Shown piece after piece: positions 40,807-49,099 of a stretch of DNA of 64,000 nt. Within the stretch, counting starts at the first letter, position 1. The number at the start of each line of letters is the position of its first letter. The stretch spans positions 3,398,001-3,462,000 of the forward strand of contig NZ_CP077093.1 in the NCBI RefSeq assembly GCF_014268755.2. Direction: 5' to 3'. Under the pieces are notes generated by a model. The model was not told the DNA's origin, did not search any database, and worked only from the letters and a program-made list of their open reading frames with translations. The translations under genes were made by a program, and so were the position numbers. This DNA is from Pseudomonas vanderleydeniana. GTDB taxonomy: Bacteria; Pseudomonadota; Gammaproteobacteria; Pseudomonadales; Pseudomonadaceae.

Positions 40807-42639
40807 TCAGCGGCGTTCCAGGTTCAGGCCGGCGGCATCCAGTTCGGTAATCAGGAACGACTGGCCGGGTTGCGCATCCTGGTCGAACAGCGCCCTGGAC
40901 AGGGGGTTGAGCAGGCGCGCTTCGAGCTGGTTGCGGATACCGCGCCCGCCATTGGACAGGTCGCGCAGGCACAGGTCATGCAGGACCTGGCGAGCAGCCG
41001 GGGCCAGTTCGATGGTCAGTTGCAGGTCGCGCAGGTCGGCGAAAGTGCTGTCGACCATCTGGGTGAAGATCTGCTCGGCGACATCCTCGCGGATGAAGTC
41101 GAAGACGATGATGTTCTCACCGATGCGGTTGAGGATTTCCGGGCGGTTGAGCACCAGCTTGAAGTAGCGGTCGATCTCGCCGTGAACCTTGTCGCGTACC
41201 GTTTCGTAGGGCTCGCCCGGCAGGACATTGGCGGCCCGCTCGCCGTTTTCACCCTGGCGGTAGATGCCCAGGTTGGAGGTGAACACGATCAGCGCCTCGG
41301 AGAAATACACGCGGTCACCGCGACCGGAGGTCAGGACGCCGTCGTCGAGGATCTGCAGGAACTTGTCGAGGATGCGCGGGTGTGCCTTCTCGATCTCGTC
41401 GAACAACACCACGCTGAAGGGCTTTTCCCGAATGGCGTTGGTCAGCTCGCCGCCGACGTCATAGCCGACGTAGCCCGGTGGCGCGCCGATCAGGCGCTGG
41501 TCGGCATGTTCGGCACTGAACTCCGACATGTCGAAGCGGATGTACGCGCTTTCGTCGCCAAACAGCAGGCTGGTGATGGTTTTCGCCAGCTCTGTCTTGC
41601 CGACCCCGGTGGGGCCGGCGAGAAACGCCACGCCCCGGGGGCTATTGCCCTTGCGGCTGGCGCCGACACCGGTCATGGCGCGCTTGACGATATCGAGCAT
41701 GTGGGTCACGGCGTGGGTCTGGCCCTTGACGCGCCGCCGCACGATCTCATCGGCCTGGCGGATGCGCTGCCGGTCGATCTTCAGCCAGGGGTCTTCGGTG
41801 ACCCCGACCTTGTAGCGGCGCACGGCATCGGTGATGCGCTCCATCGGCACGTCCTCGACCCGGGCCAACTGGGCGATGGCGCTGAGGTCGAGCAATAGCA
41901 GGCCCTCGGTGTTTTCGACGAAGGCATCGATGGCCCCCTGGCGTTCCTGTTCGGTGGCTTCGGGCTTGCCCGCCAGCCCCTTGAGCAGGGCGGGGGCCAG
42001 GGCGCGGCGGGCGAGCTGGTCGGGTTTGGACACGGGAATATGGCGCAGGCGCGGGTTGTCGACCAGCAGCCAGTCGGGCAGGTCGCCTTCCTTTTCCACC
42101 ACCCACAGCACGCTGTTAAAGAACGGCTTGCGCTGTTCTCCTGCCGGACGACTGCGGGTCTGGTGCGAAAGCACCAGGGCCTGGGTGAACAATTGGTGTT
42201 CGGCGGCGCTCAGCGAGTCGTTGCGCACGACCAGGCGGGAGGCGAAGTCGATGATCAGGGCGATCGGTTCACCCGCGCGATTGACCAGGCGCGGCAGGGT
42301 GCTGCCCAGCAGGTCGATGCCGGCGGGGGCGACGCCGTCCACCGGGGTGAGGCCCAGTTCGGTGAGCAGGGCATGCCCGGCGGCCGGATCGCTGCCGGGG
42401 CGCCCAAGTGCGCGAAAACCGGCGACCGGATCCCAACTGAGCACCTGGGCATGACCGCTGTTGAGCAGCACATCGCACAACGCCTGATTGAAGCTTTGCG
42501 CGGTGACGGTACCGGGCGCCACTTCACAGGCTTGCAGGTCGCGGATGTTCCCTGACAGGACGAATTGGCTTTTCAACGGCAGGAAGCGCAGTAGATCGCG
42601 CGCCCACCGTGGTTGTTCAAACGGAGCATTCCCTGGCAT
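40807..42639 (-). CDS. Two-module AAA+ ATPase, C-terminal half ClpA/B-like
   Basis: A 610-residue protein, first gene of the cassette. The C-terminal module (about 290-610) is of the Clp/Hsp100 D2 type: VKGQTHAVTHMLDIVKRAMT, Walker A GPTGVGKT (342-349), GAPPGYVGYDVGGELTNAIR pore-loop region, Walker B LFDEIEKAH (D414, E415), and sensor and arginine-finger block NRPEILNRIGENIIVF. The N-terminal module (1 to about 240) has an AAA-like layout (ALIIDFASRL as Walker B-like strand) but no P-loop, so it is probably inactive. It may remodel or load the giant helicase. The promoter must lie in 42640-42720. Confidence 0.88.
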   Translation of the reverse strand: MPGNAPFEQPRWARDLLRFLPLKSQFVLSGNIRDLQACEVAPGTVTAQSFNQALCDVLLNSGHAQVLSWDPVAGFRALGRPGSDPAAGHALLTELGLTPVDGVAPAGIDLLGSTLPRLVNRAGEPIALIIDFASRLVVRNDSLSAAEHQLFTQALVLSHQTRSRPAGEQRKPFFNSVLWVVEKEGDLPDWLLVDNPRLRHIPVSKPDQLARRALAPALLKGLAGKPEATEQERQGAIDAFVENTEGLLLLDLSAIAQLARVEDVPMERITDAVRRYKVGVTEDPWLKIDRQRIRQADEIVRRRVKGQTHAVTHMLDIVKRAMTGVGASRKGNSPRGVAFLAGPTGVGKTELAKTITSLLFGDESAYIRFDMSEFSAEHADQRLIGAPPGYVGYDVGGELTNAIREKPFSVVLFDEIEKAHPRILDKFLQILDDGVLTSGRGDRVYFSEALIVFTSNLGIYRQGENGERAANVLPGEPYETVRDKVHGEIDRYFKLVLNRPEILNRIGENIIVFDFIREDVAEQIFTQMVDSTFADLRDLQLTIELAPAARQVLHDLCLRDLSNGGRGIRNQLEARLLNPLSRALFDQDAQPGQSFLITELDAAGLNLERR

Positions 42640-42666
42640 TGGCGACTCGCAGCTGTGATGGTCTGC

Positions 42667-42682
42667 GTAGGATGTTACCTAC
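42667..42682. promoter_or_regulatory. Inverted repeat in the cassette promoter region
   Basis: GTAGG, six bases, CCTAC, 28 bases upstream of the AAA+ start. Possible operator or 5' hairpin; no regulator gene is adjacent. Confidence 0.35.
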
Positions 42683-42716
42683 AAGATGTCCTCCTTAATA
42701 CCATCTTCGGGCCTGA

Positions 42717-42743
42717 AAAGGCGTTGCTCGTCGTAACGCCTTT
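42717..42743 (-). terminator. Terminator after the ornithine cyclodeaminase gene
   Basis: AAAGGCGTT (42717-42725) and AACGCCTTT (42735-42743) form a perfect 9-base stem with a 9-base loop. Read on the - strand it ends in CCTTTTC. It separates the amino-acid operon from the helicase cassette. Confidence 0.75.
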
Positions 42744-42753
42744 CCTCACTCAG

Positions 42754-43818
42754 TCAGGCAATCCGCCGTACTGAACGACGTGCCTTGCCCGACCGGGTGT
42801 AGCGGAACAGGTCCTTGGGATCGTTGCCATCGTCCTGCTCACCCCAGGGCACCAGCTCGATGCCGATGCCGAGGTTGCGCTTTTCAGCCTGCTCATTGAT
42901 GTAGCGCAGGGCGGAATAGTCTTCCAGGGCGAAGCCCACCGAATCGAAGATGGTCACCTGTTCGCTGCCGGTCCGGCCACGGACCTGCCCGGCCAGTACC
43001 CGCCAGAGGTCGACCACCGGGAAATCGGCGGGCATCTGCTGGATATCGCCCTCGATCCGTGTCTGCGGCTCGTACTCGACGAACACCGTGCCGGCCCGCA
43101 GGACGTCGGCGTGCAGTTCGGTCTTGCCGGGGCAATCGCCACCCACGCCGTTGATGTGCATGCCCGGCTCGATCATCTCGGGCGTGAGGATGGTTGCGTA
43201 GGTCTTGTCCGCGGTGACGGTGGTGACGATATCGGCGCCCCGTACCGCCTCGGCGGTAGAGGCAGCACGGATGATCTTCAGCGAGGGGTACTCGGCCAGG
43301 TTGCGGACCAGCTTGGCGGTGGCCTCGGGGTCGACGTCGTAGACCGCGATTTCCTCGATGCCGAGGTGATAGTGGAAGGCCAGGGCCTGGAACTCGCTCT
43401 GCGCGCCGTTGCCGATCAGTGCCATGCGCCGCGAGTCGGGACGGGCCAGCGCACGCGCGGCCATCAGCGAGGTGGCACAGGTGCGCAGCGCCGTGGCCAC
43501 GGTCAGCTCCGAGAGCAGCACCGGGTAGCCGGTCTCGACGTCGGCGAGCACGCCGAACGCCATCACGGTGTAGAGGCCGAGCTGGGTATTTTTCGGGTGG
43601 CCGTTGACGTACTTGAAGGCGTAGCGCTGCTCGTTGGCCACCGGCATCAGCTCGATCACGCCGATGTCGGAGTGGCTGGCGACGCGGGCCGACTTGTCGA
43701 ACTCGGGCCAGCGGCGGAAATCGTCATGGATCGCATCGGCCAGGTCGCCGATGAAGCGGGCGATGCCGATCTCCTCGACGAGCCGGGTCATGGTGGGTAC
43801 ATCGACGAAACGGGTCAT
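42754..43818 (-). CDS. Ornithine cyclodeaminase-family protein
   Basis: A 354-residue cytoplasmic NAD-dependent enzyme of the OCD/mu-crystallin family: KYVNGHPKNTQLGLYTVMAF, SELTVATALRTCATSLMAAR, nucleotide-binding MALIGNGAQSEFQALAF, and GMHINGVGGDCPGKTELHAD. The length equals bacterial ornithine cyclodeaminases (about 350), which turn L-ornithine into L-proline and ammonia. The close match in the substrate region (GGDCPGKTE) favours true OCD activity over related imine reductases. It is the third gene of an operon with the permease and amidohydrolase upstream, 12 bases after the permease stop. Confidence 0.88.
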   Translation of the reverse strand: MTRFVDVPTMTRLVEEIGIARFIGDLADAIHDDFRRWPEFDKSARVASHSDIGVIELMPVANEQRYAFKYVNGHPKNTQLGLYTVMAFGVLADVETGYPVLLSELTVATALRTCATSLMAARALARPDSRRMALIGNGAQSEFQALAFHYHLGIEEIAVYDVDPEATAKLVRNLAEYPSLKIIRAASTAEAVRGADIVTTVTADKTYATILTPEMIEPGMHINGVGGDCPGKTELHADVLRAGTVFVEYEPQTRIEGDIQQMPADFPVVDLWRVLAGQVRGRTGSEQVTIFDSVGFALEDYSALRYINEQAEKRNLGIGIELVPWGEQDDGNDPKDLFRYTRSGKARRSVRRIA

Positions 43819-43830
43819 GAAGTCTCTCCG

Positions 43831-45264
43831 TCAGTTCAGGGTGGGGGTGGTGGCGGTGACGGGCGGCGAAGCCTTGCTGCGGTTGTAGGCCAGCACCAGG
43901 AACAGGAACCACAGCGGCATGAAGTACAGCGCCGTACGGGTATCCGGTCGCAGGGCCAGCAGGCCGAGCACGAAGATCAGGAACAGGAAGGTGGCGACGG
44001 CCATCGGTACGCCGCCGGGCAGCTTGAAGCTCGAACGCTGGTGGGCCGCCGGGTTCTTCCGGCGATAGGCGATGTAGGCGGCGAGGATCATCGACCAGGT
44101 GAAGATCACCAGGATCGCCGAGATGGTCGAGATCAGCGTGAACACGGTCATCACCTCGGGAATGATGAACAGCAGGGCCAGGCCGATCAGCATGAACACG
44201 CCGGAGAACAGCAGGCTCCATACCGGTACGCTCAGCGCCGACAGCTTGCCGAACAGTGCCGGGGCGCTCTTGCGCAGGGCCAGGCCGAAGAGCATGCGGC
44301 AACCGGAGTACACGCCGCTGTTGGCCGAGGACGCAGCCGAGGTGAGCACGACGAAGTTGATCATGCCGGCAGCGGCAGGGAAACCGGCGAGCAGGAACAG
44401 TTCCACGAACGGGCTGCGGTTGGCCGGCACTTCGGCCCAGGACACCACGCTGATGATGCACACCAGGGCGAGGATGTAGAACAGCAGGATGCGCCAGGGA
44501 ATGGTGTTGATCGCCTTGGGCAGCGTGCGTTCCGGGTTCTTCGCCTCGGCAGCGGTGGTGCCGATCAGCTCGGTACCGGCGAAGGAGAACACGGCGATCT
44601 GGAACCCGGCGAAGAAACCGCTGAGGCCGTGGGGCAGGATCGACTGTGGCTCGACCATGTGGCCGAAGGAGGCGACCACGCCATTGGGCGAGGTGTACGA
44701 GGTGCCGATCATGAACAGGGCGGTGAGGATCAGCAGGACGATGGCGGCGATCTTGATGATGGCGAACCAGAACTCCACTTCGCCGAACACCCGCACGGCG
44801 AGCATGTTCAATCCCAGCAGCAGGAACATCGTGAAGAAGGCCGGCATCCACGCCGGCACGTCCGGATACCAGTACTGGAAGAACCCGGCCACGACCACCA
44901 CGTCGCCGACCACCGCGACGCTCCAACTGAGCCAATAGGACCAACTGAGGACGAACCCGGCCCGGGGTCCGAGGTAGGCGGCGACGATATCGGCGAACGA
45001 TTTGAAACGCAGGTCGCAGAGCAGCAGCTCACCCATGGCGCGCATGACGAAAAACAGGAAGAACCCGAGAATGGCGTAGACCAGCACGATCGAGGTGCCG
45101 GACAAGGCCACGACCTTTCCGGAACCCATGAACAGTCCGGTACCAATGGCACCGCCAATCGAAATCAGTTGAATGTGACGGTTATCCAGGGTCCGTTGCA
45201 GGTGCCCGCTGGAGTCGTGCCCGACAGCCGAGCTGTCATCAGGGTGACTGGAGATTTTCTCCAT
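43831..45264 (-). CDS. APC-family amino-acid permease
   Basis: A 477-residue inner-membrane transporter with about 12 membrane segments. The start RHIQLISIGGAIGTGLFMGS is the substrate-binding signature of the amino-acid transporter (AAT) branch that contains CycA, ProY and GabP. FSFAGTELIGTTAAEAKNPE is the second hallmark. Its closest look is CycA-like, but the operon with ornithine cyclodeaminase and a polyamine amidohydrolase suggests basic amino acids or their breakdown products. This is inference from context. GAGGTCAGTC precedes the ATG. Confidence 0.87.
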   Translation of the reverse strand: MEKISSHPDDSSAVGHDSSGHLQRTLDNRHIQLISIGGAIGTGLFMGSGKVVALSGTSIVLVYAILGFFLFFVMRAMGELLLCDLRFKSFADIVAAYLGPRAGFVLSWSYWLSWSVAVVGDVVVVAGFFQYWYPDVPAWMPAFFTMFLLLGLNMLAVRVFGEVEFWFAIIKIAAIVLLILTALFMIGTSYTSPNGVVASFGHMVEPQSILPHGLSGFFAGFQIAVFSFAGTELIGTTAAEAKNPERTLPKAINTIPWRILLFYILALVCIISVVSWAEVPANRSPFVELFLLAGFPAAAGMINFVVLTSAASSANSGVYSGCRMLFGLALRKSAPALFGKLSALSVPVWSLLFSGVFMLIGLALLFIIPEVMTVFTLISTISAILVIFTWSMILAAYIAYRRKNPAAHQRSSFKLPGGVPMAVATFLFLIFVLGLLALRPDTRTALYFMPLWFLFLVLAYNRSKASPPVTATTPTLN

Positions 45265-45363
45265 GACTGACCTCTTGTTCTTGTAATGGTTATGTTGAGT
45301 GTCCGGACGAGGCCATGTGCTGCCCGTGCCGGCCTATCACAGTGGTTGGGCTTGGGGCTTTAC

Positions 45364-45393
45364 GCCGCGGCACCTGTCCGTGTGTGCCGTGGC
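45364..45393 (-). other. Intercistronic hairpin between amidohydrolase and permease genes
   Basis: GCCGCGGCAC (45364-45373) and GTGCCGTGGC (45384-45393) form a 10-base stem with one wobble pair and a 10-base loop. No T-run follows on the - strand. It may protect or attenuate the message between the two genes, which are 147 bases apart. Confidence 0.5.
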
Positions 45394-45411
45394 GTGTGGA
45401 ACTGAGCGACT

Positions 45412-46443
45412 TCAGCGGTTGTTCTCGAATCCCTGCAGGGTGTTGACGGCATTGATGCCGATCTCGTCGACCATGTAGCCGCCTTCCATGACGAACAGCG
45501 CAGGGATGCCGGCACTGGCGATCTGCGCGCCCAGGCGCAGGAAGTCTTCGCTGGTCAGGCGGAAGTGGCTGATCGGGTCGTCCTCGAAGGTGTCGACGCC
45601 CAGCGATACCACCAGGAACTCGGCCTGGTGCGTGACGATCCGCTCCAGGGCGTTCTGCAGCGCAGCGCTGTAATGGTCCCAGGTGGTGCCCTTTTGCAGC
45701 GGATAGTTGGCGGTGAAACCGACCCCGGCACCGCTGCCTGTCTCATGGGCATAGCCCGAGAAGTAGGGGTAGGACACATGCGGGTCGCCATGGATGGAGG
45801 CGAAGAACACATCCGGGCGGTCGTAGAAGATGTTCTGGGTGCCGTTGCCATGATGGAAATCGACATCCAGCACGGCCACCCGTTTCGCCCCGCGACTCAG
45901 GCAGCGTTCGGCGGCGATGGCCGCGTTGTTCAGGTAGCAGTAGCCGCCCATGTACTCGCGGGCGGCGTGGTGTCCCGGTGGACGGCACAGGGCAAAGGCG
46001 CTGTCGGCGCCGGCAATGACCCGGTCCATGCCGGTCAGCGCCACGTTGGCGCTGCTGCGCACCGCCTCCCAGGTACCGCCGGTGATCGGCGAGCCGGCGT
46101 CCATGGCATAGAAACCCAGCTTGCCGTCGATGAAGCCCGGCTCGCGGTCGATCGCCAGGTCACGCACGGGCCAGACCAGCGGCAGGGCGTCATGGGTCTT
46201 GCCGGTGGCCGTCCACTCGCTCCAGGCATTTTCCAGGAAGCTCACGTAGCGCTCGCTGTGGGCCGCGACGTAGCAGGCGCGGTCGTACTCCTGTTCGGCG
46301 ATCACCTCGCCCAATGCGGTGTTCTGCACACGGGCGAGCACGGTATCGGCGCGCTGCGGGTTTTCGAAGGACGGCTTGACGGCACCATCCTTGAGTTCGG
46401 AGCCGTGATGCAGGCGATGCTTGGGACTGAAGACTGTCAGCAC
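45412..46443 (-). CDS. Acetylpolyamine amidohydrolase (histone deacetylase family)
   Basis: A 343-residue zinc hydrolase. The family active site is intact: CRPPGHHA with the His pair, DVDFHHGNGTQ with zinc ligands Asp and His, GFTANYPLQKGT, and LGVDTFEDDP with the third zinc Asp. The length matches bacterial acetylpolyamine amidohydrolases (AphA/AphB, about 344), which deacetylate N-acetylputrescine and -cadaverine. The start is GTG at 46443 (VLTVFSPKHRLHHGSEL) with GAGGAAA 7 bases upstream; the longer open frame reaches into the divergent promoter. It is the first gene of the operon. Confidence 0.9.
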   Translation of the reverse strand: MLTVFSPKHRLHHGSELKDGAVKPSFENPQRADTVLARVQNTALGEVIAEQEYDRACYVAAHSERYVSFLENAWSEWTATGKTHDALPLVWPVRDLAIDREPGFIDGKLGFYAMDAGSPITGGTWEAVRSSANVALTGMDRVIAGADSAFALCRPPGHHAAREYMGGYCYLNNAAIAAERCLSRGAKRVAVLDVDFHHGNGTQNIFYDRPDVFFASIHGDPHVSYPYFSGYAHETGSGAGVGFTANYPLQKGTTWDHYSAALQNALERIVTHQAEFLVVSLGVDTFEDDPISHFRLTSEDFLRLGAQIASAGIPALFVMEGGYMVDEIGINAVNTLQGFENNR

Positions 46444-46572
46444 GCGAATTTCCTCTTGCTGTTCCTGTAATGGCTGATGGGAAGATTTTGAGCTGGAGGG
46501 CGTGAAAATTCTTTGCTTTATTCGCGCAATGTGGGCACTTTTTAGCAAAGTCAGACTCAGGATTGCCTTGAT

Positions 46573-47058
46573 ATGAGCAAAGGTTTTGCAGTGGATGAGC
46601 TGGACAGCGTCGATCGTTCGTTGCTGCGCCTGCTTCAGGAGGACGGCACGCTGTCCAGCGCCGCGCTCGGCGAGAAGCTGTCGATGACCGTGACGCCGTG
46701 CTGGCGCCGGCGCAAGCGGCTGGAGGATCTGGGGATCATCAAGGACTACCAGGCGAACCTGGACCGGCGCAAGCTGGGCTATGACGTCATGGCGTTCGCC
46801 CAGGTGCGCTTCGGCAATCATTCGGCGAACGCGCCGGATGATTTCGAGGCGGTCGTTCGGGGGCTCCCGCAGGTGCTGTCGTGTCACAAGGTGACGGGGG
46901 AGGCGGACTACGTGCTGACCGTATTGGCCACCGATCTTGAGAGCTACGGGCGTTTTGTCGAGGATGTGCTGCGGCGCCAGCCAGGCATTTCCTCGATCCA
47001 GTCCAGCCTCGCGTTGCGCGAGGTCAAGGCGGTGACCCGCATACCCGTGGACGGGTAG
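46573..47058 (+). CDS. Lrp/AsnC-family regulator
   Basis: A 161-residue DNA-binding protein with N-terminal HTH (LDSVDRSLLRLLQEDGTLSS, LGEKLSMTVTPCWRRRKRLE) and the C-terminal RAM ligand domain (VLSCHKVTGEADYVLTVLAT). It is divergent from the amidohydrolase-permease-cyclodeaminase operon with 129 bases between starts, so it most likely controls that operon in response to an amino acid. The ATG at 46573 fits the family start. Confidence 0.9.
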   Translation: MSKGFAVDELDSVDRSLLRLLQEDGTLSSAALGEKLSMTVTPCWRRRKRLEDLGIIKDYQANLDRRKLGYDVMAFAQVRFGNHSANAPDDFEAVVRGLPQVLSCHKVTGEADYVLTVLATDLESYGRFVEDVLRRQPGISSIQSSLALREVKAVTRIPVDG

Positions 47059-47076
47059 CGGGCCCTGTCGCGTGTC

Positions 47077-48351
47077 CTATTGTGCCGGGGCAGCCTGTTC
47101 GGCGGCTTCGTGAGCCTCTACCGCTTCGGTCAGGTCCTGGGTCATGCGCAGTTCGACGCCGGTTGCCGAGTACTGCGTGGCAGCGGCGAACGGCGCGGCG
47201 GCAACAGTTACCGGGTGCGCACGGCGACGCCAGACGAAGAACATCACCAGCGCCAGGTTGAGCACCGCGAATGCCCAGAACAGCCCGGACGGGCCGGACC
47301 ATTCCATCAGTGGCGAAATGGCCAGGGGGCTGACCGCCGAACCCAGGGAGTTGATCAGCAGCAGGCCCTGGATCATTCGCACCAGGGCACCGGACGGCGC
47401 ACTGTCGGCGGCGTGGCTGACTGCCACCGGGTACACCGCGAACACGCCGCCGCCGAGCAGGAACATCACCACCAGCATGGGCCAGCCGGAAGGCGGCAGC
47501 AGCAGGGTGATGGCCGACAGCACGAGGCAGGCGGCGGCCAGCACGATCAGCACGGTCTGGCGGTCCTTGCGGTCGGACCAGCGGCCCACCGGGTATTGCA
47601 GCACCATCGCGCCGAAAATCACCGCGGCCATGGTATGGCCGACTTCGGTGACGCTCAGCCCGACTTTCTGCAGGTACAGTGGCAACAGGGTGTAGACGGC
47701 GGCAATGATCACGCCGGAGCCAAAGCAGCCCATCACGCCAGTCGGGGTGATGCGGATCAGTTGGCCGGCCGGCAGCGGCTCGGCGCGCTCGACCAGCGGG
47801 GTAACCCGCGGAATCATGGCGATCGGCACCAGCGACAGTGAGGCGAGCATGGCGGCGATGGTGAACGGTACGCTTTCACCTGCGCCCATCACCGGGCCGA
47901 GGCTCATCTGGCCGATCAGGCCGGCGCCGTACAAGGCAATCATGTACACCGCCAGCAGGCGCCCGCGGATCTTCGGTTCGGCCACCAGCAGCAACCAGCT
48001 TTCCACCACCAGGTACACGCCGACGAGCGCCCAGCCGCCGATCAGGCGCAGGCCGGACCACACCCACGGGTCGTGGCTCAGGCCCTGCAACGCGATGGTC
48101 ACCGCGATCACCGCGGCGAAGCAACTGTAGGCGCGGATGTGGCCGATGCGCACGATCAGCCGTTCGTTGAAGATCGAGCCCAGGGTCAGGCCGACGAAGT
48201 AGGCCGACGACACGATCCCGATCATGCTGGCGGAAAACCCCAGCGTATCCAGGCGCAGGGTGGTCAGGGACGACATCAGTGCGCTGCTGATGCTGATGAT
48301 GAACAGGCCCAATAGCGGTGCCAGCGCCGTGGCCAATAATTGCGGGGACAT
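47077..48351 (-). CDS. MFS transporter
   Basis: A 424-residue inner-membrane protein with 12 predicted membrane segments, MFS loop motif RIGHIRAYSC between helices 2 and 3, GLRLIGGWALVGVYLVVESW and GRWSDRKDRQT in the second half. It resembles the YcaD-like branch of unknown substrate. A 45-residue soluble C-terminal tail ends in EAAEQAAPAQ. The ATG at 48351 (MSPQLLATALAPLLG) with GAGGT 4 bases upstream is preferred over a start 23 codons earlier. It is convergent with the Lrp gene, 18 bases apart. Confidence 0.85.
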   Translation of the reverse strand: MSPQLLATALAPLLGLFIISISSALMSSLTTLRLDTLGFSASMIGIVSSAYFVGLTLGSIFNERLIVRIGHIRAYSCFAAVIAVTIALQGLSHDPWVWSGLRLIGGWALVGVYLVVESWLLLVAEPKIRGRLLAVYMIALYGAGLIGQMSLGPVMGAGESVPFTIAAMLASLSLVPIAMIPRVTPLVERAEPLPAGQLIRITPTGVMGCFGSGVIIAAVYTLLPLYLQKVGLSVTEVGHTMAAVIFGAMVLQYPVGRWSDRKDRQTVLIVLAAACLVLSAITLLLPPSGWPMLVVMFLLGGGVFAVYPVAVSHAADSAPSGALVRMIQGLLLINSLGSAVSPLAISPLMEWSGPSGLFWAFAVLNLALVMFFVWRRRAHPVTVAAAPFAAATQYSATGVELRMTQDLTEAVEAHEAAEQAAPAQ

Positions 48352-48667
48352 GATGACCTCAGAGAACGAACGGAGTAACGGTGTTGCAGGCGGGGTTTTA
48401 TAGGAATTCTGGGCTGGCAACGCAGGCGCGAATCTTAGCGGGCGCGATGGCGCAAATGAAGATGCAATTACCCTGTTTTCGGCTCGGACGTCGGATGTGT
48501 GATGATTTGTCGCAGGTGGACAAGGGCGTCACCTGGCAAGGCATCAGCGGCCAGCTCGGTTCCTGCCCTCGGTCCCGACCGTCAGTTCGACTCTTTCGTC
48601 AGGTTCACGGCCAGGGTGAGGGCGGCAGGTGCCTGCGGGCTGTTCTTCCAGCAGGTCGACTGGATGA
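48352..48667. other. Intergenic region without recognised gene
   Basis: 316 bases between the MFS start and the end of the DinB-like gene. On the - strand, 48582-48667 reads WKNSPQAPAALTLAVNLTKE followed by a stop, which looks like the tail of a lost gene but is too short to call. No clear promoter or terminator was found. Confidence 0.4.
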
Positions 48668-49063
48668 TCAGTTGTGCGGTTCGTTGGGGATCAGCGCGAG
48701 CAGGTCCGTGCTGCCGACGTCGACGCCGGCCTGCGACAGCAGGGTGGTCACTTGCCCGCGATGATGGGTCTGGTGGTTGAAGAGGTGGACGACCAGGCCG
48801 TGGAAGTCGCGAACGCCCGGTATGCCTTTGCTGTTGGCGTAGTGCAGGGAGTGGTCGAGGTCCGCTTCGGACACACTGTGTGCCCAATCGATGATGAGTT
48901 GGTCGAGCCAGGTGCGGTAGCCGATCAGCTCACCGAAACTGGGGAACAGCAACTGGTCGAGGCGACTGGGGGAGGGGCGCTGGCGAATCGGCTCCAGGGA
49001 CGGGTATTGCGCCGGGTGTCGGGCAAACCGTTGCAGCGCTTGTTGGAGATTATGCGCTAACAT
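48668..49063 (-). CDS. DinB-like protein, N-terminally truncated
   Basis: 131 residues. The last 90 match DinB/DUF664-type four-helix proteins: LFPSFGELIGYRTWLDQLII, SLHYANSKG and HLFNHQTHHRGQVTTLLSQA with two of the three usual metal-binding histidines. Normal members have about 160-170 residues and start with an R/YNxWANRRL helix carrying the first histidine. That part is missing here and replaced by an unrelated stretch (LQQALQRFARHPAQYPSLEP). Probably a decaying gene or one with an internal deletion. The start is uncertain. Confidence 0.65.
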   Translation of the reverse strand: MLAHNLQQALQRFARHPAQYPSLEPIRQRPSPSRLDQLLFPSFGELIGYRTWLDQLIIDWAHSVSEADLDHSLHYANSKGIPGVRDFHGLVVHLFNHQTHHRGQVTTLLSQAGVDVGSTDLLALIPNEPHN

Positions 49064-49099
49064 CGCCGCTCATTTTCCTGACGAAGATAAGGACGTCGC

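Noticed and set aside
43111..45270. 719-codon open frame on the + strand antisense to the cyclodeaminase and permease genes
   Set aside because: His/Gly/Asp-rich shadow of two well-supported - strand genes.
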